Origin: Sphagnum compactum | Taxonomy: Eukaryota > Bryophyta > Sphagnopsida > Sphagnales | DNA length: 64,000 nt | Direction of reading: 5' to 3' | Assembly (NCBI GenBank): GCA_965153455.1 | Contig: OZ234504.1 | Span: 1,612,001 to 1,676,000, forward strand | Part shown: piece by piece, positions 31,118 to 43,389 of the stretch | Layout of the letters: every line of letters starts with the position of its first letter | Numbering within the stretch: position 1 is the stretch's first letter | Notes under the pieces: generated by a model | What the model was told of the DNA's origin: nothing | The model's input: the letters and a program-made list of their open reading frames with translations, nothing else | The model's database searches: none | Translations under genes and position numbers: made by a program

Positions 31118-33735
31118 TTATGTCTGGGCAATACAACATTCATGGAATGCAGAAAGTTGAAGTTGCCTCATCCCTTCAAAATTTCCGTGGAATCCAAAAG
31201 TAGGACAATGGTCTATAGAGCAAGCAGTTATGTGGAAGGACAATACCTTCTATGTGGACAGCTACATAATACTGCAATTTGCTGGAGTCCCAGGTGATCC
31301 TGCTGCTGAAAAACCAGGGAGCCTGCCACATGCATCTCAACACAGTTACTGAATACAAACCTTGAGGTGTGAAGATGTGGAGGTCTACAGGAACTACAAC
31401 GGAACTTCACCTGGTCAAATGGAATCATGATTGAAATCCAGATACCATGAGCAATCCCTGATCTGAAGTGCTGGACCCCAACCCTCAAGACCTGGACAGA
31501 TAGAGAGAACTTACACTGGCAAGCCATCTTCTCCAAGCTCAAACCCAGGGGCAAGCTCACGCACAATATCACCAGGGGGTTGTCCACAGTCTTGCATATT
31601 TTGCATAAGATCCACCACCTTTTGAAAATCATTGGGAGTTGTTTCATACACATGGCAAAGCTGTTTGATATACTCATACTGTCTTGTATAGTGAGAGAAA
31701 TCTTCTCCACTGAGCTGTGCTTTATGGGACTCCAACCACTCAGGGTAACGATCCCCAATCTCTTTCATTGGCTCATGCAGCACCTCTTTTGAGAGAAGTT
31801 GCTGCATCATTGTGTCCACCAATGATTTCATGTCCTGAGGTCAGTTCAGCACAGTTAGAAAATGCTTGCTTTTATTGAAGCCAGATCATAAGATCCAACT
31901 GACAAAAGAATTGAGCACAGCCTTCACAATCATAGCAATACACTTCTCCAGGCAGACTAAAACAGTAGGATGGGGCCACTGAAAACTTCCATTGACCAGA
32001 TTTGACTGCTCTGCTTCCAGATCCAGGATTGCAGACCCAGTTCCCTTCCAACAATAACTAGATCACATGAATGTACAGACATCAAAAAAGAACAGACCCA
32101 TGGCTTCAGAGGTAGATTCTGAGATGAACCTTTGGTGGACTGTCAATATCACTAATTGGTCATTAGGCAGGGTGCCCATACCTGAGATCCACTCAGCTCT
32201 TCAAACTGCTTGACCAAATTCTCCATCATATCATCATCCCCGGGATTTTCAGCCTCAGGATCTGCTGTAATACTTTCCACAGTTTGACGAGTTTGCTCAG
32301 CCAACCTGTCTAATGTTGCTGACAAATTAGCCTCTGGCACAGACTGACTTGTCTTAATAGGCGAAGCATTCTTCAATATTGCAATGCCTTTTGAACTTGA
32401 TGGAGGTTTTGAACCACTAGATTTTTTCTTTCTCGGCAACAACGCTGGCAATCCTCCACCCAATCCTTGTCCAGCAGTGGTGGCACCCACCCTTGACCCA
32501 CTTTCCAAACACAAAGGATCCCACTCCTGAACTACAGATTTTCCTGACGACCTGCAGTAAGCATTCATTTCAGATCCATTTTCTGCTTCTGAAAGATGCA
32601 ATCAACAGTTACAGAAGCCAATATAGCCTACGCTAGTGATTGGAGTGGACTCCTCAATTTATACCCTACTTTGCCACTGCCGCTGAAAAGATTCCAGAAA
32701 GGGAAGCATGCTTACTTTGACAATGAGCCATCAACTTGCCGAAAGTCATCTAACGCACCTATAAATCAGCAACATCAGCAGTTGCCATCAGTGTAGAAAC
32801 CCTGGCACTGAGTGTATTAAGGTAAAGAGATGCAGACTGAAACTCAAAAAAAACACACATTGCTGTTCACAAAGCATCCAAGGGGGTGGATAGGAAGGGA
32901 AAAGAAACCCTGCTATAGAATTTCAATGCACAAACAGGTCAAGCTCTGTCTGCTAAAAGAATTGTGGTTCATCTGGCTGAAAGAGGTTAGCACTCTGAAA
33001 CATACTACTCATTCATTCAGACATCAACTGACACTTATTAACTGAAGAATTCAAATCCAAAGATTTCTGCTTGGATGTCCAAAGAAAAACCCTAAAATTC
33101 TGACACATCTTCCATTGACCTTCTCCTATGTTGTTCCCATAGATGATAAGGAGGACTTGGAAAAAAAGCATTTGCAATTCAAGGGCTTAGAAACTTTCAG
33201 CCGAACAGGATTTGGAATACTGTTAAATGACAGTGTAACAAACCCTAGGATTCACTAGCTATAGTGAACATGTTTTCATTCATGTTTGAAGCCGTCCTTG
33301 CAAGGAAAGGAAATCAGCAGCGGAAGAAAGGGGGGAAAAATAAGGAGGAAGAGGAGGAAGAGAGCCTGCTTAAGGAAACAAATTCTTTTCTTTTATAAAC
33401 ACAGCAGAGCTCAAAAATTCAGAACAAAGGGACAGCAAGAATAGATAGGAGGAGAAACACAAGGAATCGATCTACTAATATATCAAAGAAGAAATACCCA
33501 AAAATCCGCCTGATTTCCTCCCAACAACAGATGTATCATAAAAAAAAATTCGTGATCCTAACCCAACACAGAGCTCTTACAGCACATAGGATTAGCAACA
33601 GGGGCGACGGGAGGGGGGATCAAAAGATTACTAAAGAAACAGAACTCAAAAAGATATTTTGTGTTACATACTGTCCAGAAGATCGTCGAGATCCTCGTGT
33701 AGAGACTCTTCCGAATGCTCCGGAGTTGCCGCCAT
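31118..33735 (-). CDS. PEX19 peroxisomal membrane-protein import receptor, 5 exons
   Basis: The minus-strand exons are 33672-33735, 32716-32758, 32182-32551, 31515-31834 and 31118-31166, joined in frame by GT-AG introns into 281 residues. PEX19 is a cytosolic chaperone that binds peroxisomal membrane proteins and docks on PEX3. The acidic N-terminus (LHEDLDDLLDSALDDF) is the PEX3-binding helix. The middle has a Gly-rich and basic linker (GLGGGLPALLPRKKK). The C-terminal helical cargo-binding domain includes SLVDTMMQQLLSKEVLHEPM, YPEWLESHK and DFQKVVDLMQNMQDCGQPP. The last exon, 49 bases and inferred from phase and splice sites, gives an ending ECCIAQT. Family members usually end in a farnesylated CaaX box; here the last Cys is five from the end. 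Read-through of the last donor would add only Val then stop and lose the Cys pair. The gene is probably functional. Confidence 0.92.
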
Positions 33736-33917
33736 GGTCGTGCACCGCTGCAATGCTCCTTGGTGTTGTTGTTCCCCAGCTCCTCGTCCGCCTTTCTCCT
33801 GTGACCAAAGCGAGCGCCGCGCGCGAGAGAGAGAAATGACGAGAATTGGTTTCCTCGTCGTTCCGTCCGTCTACAGTTTACGCTTGTGTTCTCGTCCATA
33901 GTCGACGCACGTTTCAT

Positions 33918-34012
33918 CACTGGAAATTAATTTTAGTTTTATAATATTTTTTCCCAATTGGGCTCTATCGTGAGGGTCCTGTTCACACTTGGGCCAGCAG
34001 CACAAGCCACTG
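33918..34012 (-). repeat. dispersed repeat, copy at PEX19 5' flank
   Basis: This stretch contains TGTTCACACTTGGGCCAGCA preceded by a CACTGGAAATTAATTTTA-like block. A homologous copy in the opposite orientation lies at about 46545-46645, similar over roughly 100 bases. It is a transposon-like family of unknown class. Confidence 0.6.
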
Positions 34013-35047
34013 CGACATGGACCTGTGTCAGCAAGTCCTATTGGATGACTAAGCCCTAATCAGATGAAGTAGGGTGAGATTGCTGTAATGAATGATTTAC
34101 TGCGCTGATGGATGTGACTGGCAAAAAAGATCAAAGGAGGGGACAGTTGGTCATCATGAACTTTAGAAGAGCCACACTTTGCTTCTTGATGTCTTTGCTA
34201 AAAAAAAATTTGTGTTTTTGTTGTTTGCACGTTATGGAGTTTGGTTTGTTGTTCGTCATGGAGTGTCGGCACCCAGATCAAAAGGTGGTGGTGGAGGGTT
34301 GTTTCCTTGATTTTCTTTGGTTGTGTGATGAAGATGATGTGGAGTTGAGGATGGTGCGCTAGGTGGTGGAAAGGGATAAATACTAGACGACTAAGACAGC
34401 TAAGCACTTTGGTTTTTTGGACTCTAATTCATTTCAATTTAGTGATTGTTGTTAGGAGTTTTCAAGATGAATGCCTAAAGCTCGTTGTGTGAATGTGCTA
34501 CTCATTTTGCTTTATGATCTCCGCTACGCTAAAGCTAATGAGCAAAGCATTAAGAGTTAAGAAATTTGTAGGGACCTTAGGACGAAAGTGATGAGAGGCT
34601 CAAGGGGGTTATTTGGGCTGGCCTTTGACAGGATCCTACTCAAGTTGAATGTGCTTGAGGATTATGTTGAGACATGGGAAAGATTGAGTACCTAAATGTT
34701 TGGGAGCTCCGAACAAATTTGGAGTGATGGGAAGTTCCTAGGAAAATATGAAGAAATCATTGTTGAAACTTCTCTAGAACCAAGATTTTTATTGGGATTG
34801 GGTATTGGCTCTATATAGAATTTGTTTATTGTTGGGATATCCACATTTGTAGGCCATGATGGTCCACAAAGAGAGGAAATCCAGAGCAAGCTTATTCGTC
34901 AAGGTCCATAGAATTATTTTGTCACTAAGTTGTAGATAGCTATGGTGTTGTTACGTTGGTTGTATGTTTTCAAGTTTGTTGTGTTGATGCACTTAATCAT
35001 TACTCTACAATATTCAAATTACATACAAACTTGTGTGTACCCCTTTT

Positions 35048-35059
35048 TAGTATCAGAGC
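35048..35059 (+). other. primer-binding-site-like sequence (tRNA-iMet type)
   Basis: TAGTATCAGAGC differs by one base from TGGTATCAGAGC, the usual plant LTR-retrotransposon primer-binding site complementary to initiator tRNA. A TATA-like CTATATAG lies upstream near 34811. The LTR edges could not be fixed. Confidence 0.35.
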
Positions 35060-36166
35060 ATGTCAATCAAAATAGGATGATAAATGTAGAAGTTGGTGTA
35101 AGATTAATATAGGTTGCGAATATGCATAGAAGATGTCAGATCCGATGGTAGTGGGCATAATCAAAATCTGACTACCCAAAAACTTTTTGAACATCAAATT
35201 ATCCATAGGTTTGACAACCCAAACATAGAACAAAATCCATTTATCGGATTTATGATACTGCGACTACATGGCTTTGGTGTGGTGAACATTGTGGGGATAG
35301 ATCCAAGGGAAGAACAAGTTGGAGATCTTGAAGTCAAAATCAATCATAGAGGGTTTGATACATAGGCACAAGTATGGATCGAAATCATGATGGAACTAAA
35401 AAGTGGAACAACATTGCACAATTCCAATGCAAGTTCTTTTTCACTTCTTACATTCCCTAATGTTGTTGTTTCAAGGTTTGAATAGAGAAGTGAGATCCCT
35501 AGGGTTGGGGACATCTGGATACCCAAGGCCTATACTTTTCCCAATTGCTTTATCAGGTTTTTCATACTAGGAATCGAGAATTTGTTCCAAGAGGGAGATA
35601 GAATTCTAAGGGTGGGAGTTAGTGGAAGTACGTCCAGACTCATAAGTTGGAGACTTTGTTTAAAGTCAGATCAAGGTTTAAATGGCAATTCGAGGGTGCA
35701 AATGAATAGTCATATGCCATTCAAGTTTCTAACATATTCAGTCCCATGGTTGAAGGAAGACTGATTAATTTCTTTGCATAAAAATGTTTCAACAAGACTT
35801 ATTGGTAGTGTTAATAATGAGCCATGAGCAAAAGAATCCAATCTGGGGTTTCTGCTTTTGATGAGGTGGAATTTCTTATAGAATCAAGTGCAAGGACAAT
35901 TATTTTGAGGGTTACAAGATTTGCAAGTATCATAATTGTAAGGTTTAATTCTATGACTACAGAAGTTAGTGATGTTATAGTAGGAATCATACATGCTAGC
36001 TTCTTTATGAAAGTAGCTCTTTAGTTGAAAACTCGTTCGGATCCTAATGGGCGATAGTGGTCCATCTTACAAACTTCAAAGTCTAGGTTCTTCACAAGCC
36101 CTTGGCCCTTTGAAACATTTTAAGGTCCAACAGGTAATTAAGGAAAAGATTACTGCATTACCTAGG

Positions 36167-36702
36167 TGTTAACGATGGTTTTGGTAATAGTTAAGTTTTA
36201 CATTGTTGTTGGGTTCTTGCCCATCATACTAAACGCAACACCACGTACTTGAGTAGTGAAGACAAATTATGAAGCTTCGTCTGTTATCAACAAAATAAAA
36301 GAGAAATGGAAGCATGCATAAATAAACTACATAAGAGAAGAATTGATAACAAGAGTGTGTGTGTATTGATGATGTTTGAGTACAAGATCATGTTTAGTTA
36401 TAGGCACCCTCCAAAGATTATTCCCTGCCCCCTATATCTCCATTCTTCTTTTTATTTCTTCAAACCTTTGGATAACTAGAACCTACATCGTATTGGTAGA
36501 CCCAACAGTTCGGCAAGTTAAAAGTAATGATAGTTGAGTATTTCCCTACTAAATCTCAGTAAGCTATCTACTTCAATTCGATTGGATGACTACCTAGATT
36601 CGGTAGACTAACTATTTGACTTCGATAGGATTATTCTCAATATTTATACAATTGTTTGATTTTTTTAATTTCAATAAACATTGATTCTTCATAATCCTAA
36701 CA
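36167..36702 (-). repeat. 3' LTR of the gypsy element
   Basis: The 536-base stretch begins TGTTAGGATTATG and ends CGTTAACA on the minus strand, so it is bounded by TG...CA with TGTTA/TAACA inverted ends. A TATAAATA lies near 36643. The bases immediately before it on the minus strand, AAAATAGGGATAA (36703-36715), form a polypurine-like tract, placing this as the 3' LTR. Confidence 0.65.
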
Positions 36703-36759
36703 TTATCCCTATTTTAGGACCTTAGTGTCCTCACAAGGTCGTCATCTTCCTAAATTAAT

Positions 36760-39700
36760 CTATTCCTTGTGTGGAGCTAGTGGGCATGATCGAAAAATGT
36801 CGGCTAGAGTTAGGAAGTCATCGATGTCATCATTAGAGTCGACCTTTGATGTAGAATTTTCACCTAGCACTGTTCCTAAAAGGAATTTTTGATACGCTTT
36901 ATCTTTCCCAAAAACCAGTGGATGGGGCAGGCATTGTTGGAACTCTCGAGGTGTCAAACTCTTGGGGTTCCTCTAAAGTTGCTTCACAAGGTGATCTACT
37001 TTGAAGATAATAACTCGTAATGTTATTGGGCCCCTTTTGAAATGTGCTTGAGCTACATGCAGATCGGGTCCCTTTGTTGTGCAACACCAACTAATTGACA
37101 TCATTGCTTCCTTTAGTACACCCTTGAGTGCACAACTCTTGAATAGATCTCCCAACCTTTGTGCCCATAACCGTGTCTCCATGGAGTCCTCCTTCACTCT
37201 CTTCTCAATGGTGTCTAGTATAGGATCTTTTTTGGCCATAACAAAAAAGTGGGCTTGTGGCTAATTGTTGTTGTGTGCTTCAAGTAATATTTGTTGTATG
37301 TTACCTCCAATTTGTAGTAATACCACAATGCATATGCACCCAAACAACCCATGAGATGCTTTAATACTCCATAACCATGGCTATCATTGAAAACAATATA
37401 TCCACGCATAATATTGTATGCCAAATACTCACAAAACTCCTTGTCATGTATCTTCCACATATGTTCAAAATACTCAATCAAGTTCAGGCATTGAGCATGG
37501 GTGGAGCAAATCCTACCAAAAATCATGTTTATAGACAATAAATGAAGTAATACCCCTCTAGGTGGGGAATAATTGGTAGGGTATATTCCAACTCCTTCAA
37601 GATGTGTCGTATATTGCTTAGATTACATGGTTTCAATCCAACAACGTTTGCATCAGATGTTGGAGGAACATTTTTGGTTCCTTGTTGCAGAAAGGAAAAT
37701 GTATGCGATTTCAGTAATGATCCGTCATGGGAGAATGTTGTCATGGAGGAGACTTATCAGGTGGTTGCTCTAAGTTCTTATCCTTTCTCACACTGTCACC
37801 ATCATTGTGGTTTTTTTCCCCACTCTTACCACCTTCCGCTTATTCTTTCCTTCCAGTCTGTTCTACAAATTAAGTAATAGAGATTTCCTACACTACATCC
37901 TAATCTTCCTCCTCTTTGTCTATTTATGTTGCCTCATATTCCTCTCATTCCCAAAAACTCACATGTGCTACATTAAACTCCATTACCATGTCTTGCTCCT
38001 TTTGGTAATACAATTGCACCATTATAAATTGGGCTTTAGCAAGAACTGCTAAGAATTCTTCACCCTGATTCTGAAGCAACTGATCATAAAATACTGCCTT
38101 TGCCGACTACTCCAATGATAACGCCTTCCATTTAGCCATTCTAGCATGATGTTTATCCTTCGCTTTCCTTCGTTGGGCTACTTCTTTTTCTTTGACAACT
38201 ACAAGTTGAATTTGATTATCCAAATCTTATATTTTCCATAAAAGAGTCTTCTCACATGTTTCACTAGCTCTCAAAGTGTTCTACTTTTGTTCTTTGAGTA
38301 GTTGCACCTCCGCCTCAAAGCTCAGAGACTTGGCCTTCCAAGCCTCTTTCTTAGTCTACATTTTGAATAACTTCTACTCTGTTCGTTTCAAACACTTTGT
38401 GACTAATTCCATTTCCTCCTAATGCTTAACTAAAGTTGTGGTCAACACTTCTTCATGTTGAACTGTGGCATTTTCATCTTTTCCACCACTTGAATGAATG
38501 TACCTTTTACAATTACAAAGTTTTATTGTAGAGCCATCAAAACTTCTTTTGTTTCCTTCTCCTCTACTTGGGTCTTCTCTAATCTTTGTTGAGTCTCATG
38601 GAATTTTTGATCTAATTATCTCGCAACAATAACAAGACCTGCATTATTCTTTTCCCATTCTTGCTTGTGGGTTTGAAACTCAAGGGGATCAATACAATGC
38701 TCAAAACACGTTCTTGCTTCAACAATATATAGTTTGCAACCGTTCCAATTCCAACAAAAGTTGTCAAATTCTTCTCCCATAGGATCGCTTCACATCCCTT
38801 GCCTTCTTGGTTGATGTATGAACCAGTTCCACTAGTTATGTTTCCATGGAATCCTCATGCTTTGAAAAATACTCCAATTCGGCTTCTTCACTGTAAAATC
38901 CAAGTGCAGATAAAGAACCATATTCGACATCACTTGGTTGAATAAGGTCTATCCTAACTTCACCTACAAGCCACGGTGCTCCATACTCAACAAGCATGCC
39001 TACTGAATTCTACTAATTTGCAACATCCGCTTGTTCATTAGTGATGACATTTACTGATACTAGTTGGGTTACAACCACTTTTTTTGAATTTGGCTAGACT
39101 TCATTTGGGTCACTTACCAAATTTGGTTGAACATCCATGGTTCCAAACTCATTTGCATCTATGATAGCCTCCTCATGCAATGTGTCCATCAGAGTAATGT
39201 GCTAGATTTCCTCATTGCATTATTGATTTTGTGAATTGGATTGGAAGGTATCCATGTCTTGCATATTTTCATCTTCCTGCCCATCATTTTGAAGGATATT
39301 TCCTTCCTACATTGCTTTTATTATTACACATGCTTACTCCCGCACAACTTCTTCTTCCTTGGATGGAAATTTCTCTTGTGATGAACTACAACCAAGTTAA
39401 TGCCTATTGATGGAATTGATGGCACTCAAAGTGTCCTCTTCCTTGTTTTCTTTGGGCGTTGAAGATGCACGATTGACTCCTCCTCATCTTCCTCCGTGTA
39501 TTCTAATGCAACATAATACTTCGCCATTAGAGTAAAGCAGGTCCAACTAAACTATTCCCTACTTTTCTTGCCTTCCTCTGGACTGTGATCATCTCCATAT
39601 GTAATCGTACCTTAAACCATTCAACCCAATTGATTGTACCTCTCTTAATAATGCTTATTGCAAATAATAGAGTTCCAAAGATTTAGCAATTACCTCGCCT

Positions 39701-40444
39701 AAATGTTGCAACTTCCGCCAATGTTGTTAATCGCATATGCATCCCAAAAGCGTGGACCTTTGCAAAAATATAACCTAAATCTTGTTTGTAATGTTCGTCC
39801 TTTCTCCCTTCAAAATACTCCACCCACTTTTCATTGTATGCTTCTCTTGCAAGTAAAACAATACCTTTCACTGGTAGCTTGAAAATATTACAAATGGAAG
39901 CAAAATTTAAGGAGATATGCTTCCCATGCAAAACGTTTCCCACATTGGAAACCCAAAAGTCACAAATGATTTCCTTGATGGTAAGGAGGTCAATTATGTT
40001 CCAATCGAATTGACGGAAATCATCAAGTTTTGCTACAACCATCCAAGCATGCTCTTCCTTAGCCGCCGAAATTATAATGTACATGCATGCTGGAAAATGA
40101 ATTTGATCCACCAACGCGGGTTGAATTTCCACATCTATATCCTTTGTCTTAGACTTCATCCTCTTGGTTCCAGAAATCAACCTAACTTCAAGTTTATGCT
40201 TCGCCATTGCTAACTTTAGGGGTTACCCTTTGTAATAGTTGAACTCCTTGTTCCATTATACAACAATTGTTCTCACAATAGGTGGATGTATTGGCCACTT
40301 GATCACTCCTACAAAGAAATAATCAATACCTAAATGACGTATCAACTCCTCAATTCCTATTTTCTCTTTTGTTGTTATTTCTGGAAGGTTTTTGCTTTGC
40401 TTCGCATGCCAATATTTCCAAACTCTTAGGAAACTATGCTCCAA
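36760..40444 (-). pseudogene. additional ORF downstream of integrase (decayed)
   Basis: Broken minus-strand frames at 40256-40444, 39683-40207 (174 residues), 37529-37744, 37215-37538, 36973-37239 and 36760-36957 lie between integrase and the LTR. They contain protein-like segments such as IGIEELIRHLGIDYFF and DEHYKQDLGYIFAKVHAFGM. I do not recognise a domain. Their position and strand suggest one long extra ORF of the retrotransposon, now split by stops and frameshifts. Confidence 0.5.
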
Positions 40445-41099
40445 CTCTTATTAATATATTCTTTATCTACATCAGTGAACACTCGAAAGTCTATGGGTTG
40501 CAAAATTTTCTTGATACGTTTTAATTTTTCCTAGTGATTTGTAACACTCAAGTGAAGGTGAGAAAAAGAAATATTACGTTCAAGATCTGAACTATTAAGT
40601 GTTTCTTGCTTTGTCTCCCACTCTAATTCTAAATATAAAGACAACCAAAGCTTTTCTAACAAAGAGGTGTACATTATTGCTTTCTTCCCCTTTCTACACA
40701 CACGTTCCTTCCTACATTTAAATGGCTATCAAAGAGGTTTGCTGTTGTTTCTCTTCTTACTTTCTCTAATACTACAAATAATCATTTTTGGGTTTTTCCC
40801 ACTTTACTTTCTCTACACATTTGTTCCACTCATTCAAATAATTCATTTTGTCTGGCAATAACTTTCTAAATTGCCAAAAACGTTGTTGTATACACTTTAA
40901 TTTATTCTTTTCTTAATGTGTTACGTACAAGGATGGCAACCATAACAACTTGTTGGGTATAATTAGCTCCATATTCGAGATTTGTTTTGCAACCATGTCA
41001 TAATGAACAATTATAAGTTCCTTCATTATTAGCCCTAATCCACTTTTTTGATACTACTGTAAATAGTTTGCCATAATTTTTAGGGTGATCTTTTTTTGG

Positions 41100-41849
41100 A
41101 TAATTATGTGGTGTTGTTTTATTTTTTCAATGGGAATTCAAACCTTCATAAAAAATTTCTAGTTGTTTCCATTCATCACCAAAAATTGGATCCTCCTTGA
41201 CTTGCTTTGGTGGACTACTTTCCATATTCATAATAATCATTATAATTACAACAGCTATAACAATTAGTTCTGCAAGTTTTCAGTAAGCTTTCAATCTATT
41301 GACATTATCCAACGCCGCACCTTCATTATTTAGTGTGATCAATTGGATAATATTATTATCAAAGGCTTTCTTTACTTGAAATGGACCAATCCAAGGAAAA
41401 AGGAATTTGCCCTCTTTAATTTTTGCATCTTTTGGAAGCCACAACACTAAATCACCATCTTCAAATACTTTTAAGTGTTTTTCATCATCTCTTTGATGCT
41501 TTCAAAGTATTTGGATGTAATCAATATTTTTTCCTGCCATGATCCTCTTTTCATTGAATAGAACTAAGTTTTCCATTTGAACTAGTAATGCATTCATCCA
41601 ACTATTATCTTTGTCAGCAAGTGTTCAGTTGGTTGGAATTATAAATTTGGTAGGTAATAATGGCATTAACCCATTACTAGTTCGTATGGAATGTGTTGTG
41701 TGGAAACCTTACATGCAATTTGGTAGGCCCGTAATGCAATAAGTAGCATTACATCCCAATCATTTCAATTAACATTTACTAACTTAGTCAATATCTACCT
41801 TAAGGTCTTATTGGTTGATTTTGCCTAACCATTTCTTTGAGGATAGTAA
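41100..41849 (-). pseudogene. gypsy integrase, C-terminal part (after MITE)
   Basis: Minus-strand frames resume at YPQRNG, the conserved motif in the integrase core, and continue through a segment resembling LLIALRAYQIA and further diverged sequence. Several stops and shifts are present. The part before the MITE is at 42004-42640. Confidence 0.7.
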
Positions 41850-42003
41850 CACTACTACAAAATGTGGGTGCAGTTCATTAGTCCCCGTTCACTAGACTAG
41901 TGAATTCACTGCTTCTTCACTGGTCCCCGTTCACTACAACCGGTGAATTCACTCAAAATCTAGTGAAATCACTTGGTGTACAGGGACACCTTTTGTTGTA
42001 GTG
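41850..42003. mobile_element. 154-bp CACTA-like MITE, copy 2, inserted in integrase
   Basis: This is the reverse-oriented sister of the 12034-12187 element, starting CACTACTACAAAATG and ending TTTTGTTGTAGTG. It is flanked by TAA on both sides (41847-41849 and 42004-42006), a 3-base target duplication as made by CACTA elements. Removing it with one TAA rejoins the conserved integrase reading frame, which confirms the ends. Confidence 0.92.
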
Positions 42004-42640
42004 TAAGTTGTGGATTTATGATGTATAATCATAAATTTTTGCACCAATAGTGCAATAAAGTTGTTTATAAAATGGTTTCCTTGATCACTAACCAAGTGTG
42101 TAGGGCAGCCAAATCGGGTAATTATATTTTCATAAAGAAATTTAGCAATATTCCCGATGTGTTATCATGTATTGCTTTGTCCTCCACCCATTTTGTCATA
42201 TAATTAGTGGTTATTAAAATGTATTGGTTTATAGTATAAGGTATTGGAGGTTTGATTGGACACATGTAATCCAACCCCCATTTCATAAATGGTTCAAAAG
42301 CTAGGATTGGTTGCAATGGGCCTTTCCCACTTTTGTGCATAGACGTTAATTGTTGTCAAATATTGCAATATTGGCATAATTCAGCCACGTCTCGCTAAAC
42401 GATTGGCCACCAGTAACTTGCTATTAATATCTTTTTTATAATTGTACTTATACCATAGTGTCCTCCTATTAGTCCCTCGTGGAATTCAGTAAGGATGGCA
42501 TTTGCTTTGGTAGGTGAGAGACATTGTCGAAAAATACCATCTGGTCCCAATTTATACAATTGTTTTCCATAAAACGTATATGATATTGATTTTATGGTGA
42601 AACATTTCTTTTCCTCTTTAGGGATATTGTTTTTGAAATA
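42004..42640 (-). pseudogene. gypsy integrase, N-terminal and core part
   Basis: The minus strand encodes a zinc-binding HHCC-like region (GLIGGHYGI followed by CQYCNI) and the catalytic core (FEPFMKWGLDYMCPI, MTKWVEDKAIHDNT). In-frame stops replace Gln/Arg-like positions. The reading is interrupted by the MITE at 42003. Confidence 0.8.
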
Positions 42641-42853
42641 ACCCTTCGACAGATATTTCTTAATTGGTGCATACTAATCAATTTAAAAAGGAACAACATC
42701 AAGCAATTGATCTTCCACACTAATAGTGGGTTCACCATTTTTAGCACAAGACAATTAATCTAGTATAAAGTGCACCTTCCTTGGTTTATAAATTACCTTG
42801 AAGTTGAACTCTTGTAATAATAGTAGCCATTGTGTTATCCGTCTGGTTATTAT
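42641..42853 (-). pseudogene. gypsy RNase H 3' part and linker to integrase
   Basis: On the minus strand the frame reads ITRRITQWLLLLQEFNFKV, the usual continuation of gypsy RNase H after the VNKP motif. The preceding part of the domain lies 14.4 kb away at 57209-57556, beyond the CACTA-bounded insertion. In-frame stops are present further on. Confidence 0.8.
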
Positions 42854-43257
42854 CACTACTATAATTCCAAGTTTTTCAAATTAGATTTTCAAAAAGTACC
42901 CCAAAGTGATAGGGAGTCAAAAAAATTATTTTGGTTTTTTAGGACAAGTCGATTTTAACAAGTCTAATACAACTAGGATGATTTTTTTGACCAACCTTAG
43001 GGTGGTGCTTTTGACCAACCCCAAGGCGATGCTTTTAATTAAAATTTTTGACTAGTGGTAAAATGCGACATGTTATAAGGTCATTTCAATGCCTCACATG
43101 TCATCATTTGATTAGTCAAATCATAAGTCAATGGATAAAGAAATAAATAAAAAATGTAGGTAGGTAGGTAGGTCATGACCTAGCCTACCTTGGGTTAGTC
43201 TACCCTAGCCTAACCTAACCTATTTAATTTACCTAGTCACCTTAGCCTCTAGACATA

Positions 43258-43335
43258 GGTTGCAAGTAATAGGAATTGAACTTCTCGCCTTCACCGTAAC
43301 AAACCAAGTCCTTACCAATGGACTACACCATCAAA
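43258..43335 (-). other. tRNA-like/SINE head
   Basis: On the minus strand GTTCAATTC (43273-43281) fits the RNA polymerase III B box, and TAGTCCATTGG (43315-43325) about 40 bases upstream resembles an A box. The arms do not fold into a proper tRNA cloverleaf, so it is a tRNA pseudogene or a SINE head rather than a working tRNA. Confidence 0.35.
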
Positions 43336-43389
43336 AGATGTCAAATTTTGTCAAGTTTTTTATTTCACATGTTACAAAATTGCAAGAAA

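Larger units (their letters stand above)
33736..36166. other. PEX19 upstream region and unclassified, probably retroelement-derived DNA
   Basis: The first about 170 bases upstream of the PEX19 start are its probable leader and promoter, with a short GAGAGAGA tract near 33825. A dispersed repeat follows at about 33918-34012. From about 34.4 to 36.1 kb the DNA holds broken plus-strand frames and a primer-binding-like site at 35048, suggesting an old LTR retrotransposon, but no domain could be named. Confidence 0.4.
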
